Positions 6,148 to 6,514 of a DNA stretch of 6,514 nt are shown here, one piece after another. The notes beneath the pieces are model-generated. The model did not search any database. It was not told the DNA's origin and saw only the letters and a program-made list of their open reading frames with translations. Within the stretch, counting starts at the first letter, position 1, and each line of letters begins with the position of its first letter. The stretch is taken from NCBI GenBank assembly GCA_946480475.1, contig CAMLJM010000055.1, positions 1 to 6,514 on the forward strand. The letters run 5' to 3'. A program made the position numbers and the translations under genes. The stretch comes from an uncultured Alphaproteobacteria bacterium. Lineage in GTDB: Bacteria > Pseudomonadota > Alphaproteobacteria > Micavibrionales > Micavibrionaceae.

Positions 6148-6514
6148 TGTGCACCTTTATAATTGTATTGTATCGTAAATTTCGCGTCCGTTACACAAAT
6201 TTGGTTAACATTTCGTTGTTGCGCCGCATTAATTATGTTAAATATTTCACGCAAGATTGTTTCAAAGCACGATTATTACAAGCATTAAGGGAAGGTAAAT
6301 ATTTTCAGAACAAATATAACTGTCCACAGACAGATTTCCTTTGTCTTTTATGACCTTGCGAAGCCCCTTTCATCGACTATCCTTGAACCACTCCCGACTC
6401 AAAGTCATGCGATTCAACATCTGCTTAAGAAAATGTTGATAGACCGCACGTTACATTAATAAAGGGGGTGTTTTAAGTACCCCAAGCTTATGATTCTTGG
6501 GGGTTTAAGGGGAA
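6148..6514. other. AT-rich intergenic region without supported gene
   Basis: No frame here has a convincing start, ribosome binding site and composition on either strand. The part next to 6150-6350 is AT-rich and probably contains the HNH gene promoter reading leftward, though I could not assign -35 and -10 boxes with confidence. A larger hairpin lies at the right edge and is listed separately. Confidence 0.5.
6473..6508. other. Imperfect hairpin at right edge
   Basis: CCCCAAG (6480-6486) pairs with CTTGGGG (6496-6502) across a nine-base loop. Outer TTAA arms (6473-6476 and 6505-6508) extend it after a small asymmetric bulge. There is no clean T-run on either side, so a terminator is only one option. 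It may belong to a gene beyond the window. Confidence 0.4.

Noticed and set aside
6048..6254. 68-codon minus-strand frame overlapping the HNH start
   Set aside because: It begins with TTG without a ribosome binding site and its second half simply translates the palindrome cluster. A leader peptide is not excluded but is unsupported.
6328..6349. AGACA/TGTCT stem followed by TTT, a possible terminator
   Set aside because: The stem has only five pairs and low GC, and no gene ends nearby.

Overview
The window looks like bacterial chromosome, most likely from an alphaproteobacterium of moderate GC. This rests on the style of the HNH endonuclease, the DsbB, the PhnB-like protein and the pilin-like surface protein. 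It is an inference from protein character, with no marker gene to prove it. No tRNA, rRNA, CRISPR array, insertion sequence or phage structural operon is visible.

Left half (1-3245, minus strand): one uninterrupted reading frame of 1081 codons fills this part and runs off the left edge, so its C-terminus is missing. The protein starts with a hydrophobic segment and a pseudopilin/GspG-like domain. It then continues into a long glycine-, asparagine- and serine-rich fibre of tail-fibre and YadA-head type repeats. It is probably a very large exported adhesin or fibre.

Middle: about 490 bases without a convincing gene (3246-3736) separate the fibre gene from a divergent dsbB (3737-4288, plus). 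DsbB reoxidises the periplasmic disulfide catalyst. The fibre protein carries ten cysteines in the visible part, so the two could be functionally linked. A small 41-residue membrane protein gene on the minus strand (4289-4414) abuts dsbB tail to tail with no gap. It is divergent from a PhnB-like VOC protein gene (4555-5010, plus), and a perfect inverted repeat lies between the two starts.

Right: a shared hairpin terminator (5025-5047) separates the VOC gene from two minus-strand genes that are probably one operon: an HNH endonuclease (5467-6051), then a 118-residue membrane protein of unknown function (5071-5427), 39 bases apart. The last 460 bases (6052-6514) hold no supported gene. They contain several short palindromes in the HNH leader and a larger hairpin at the right edge.

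The most interesting object is the fibre protein, with its pilin-like head and modular repeats. The small membrane protein and the paired RNA structures over ribosome binding sites come next.
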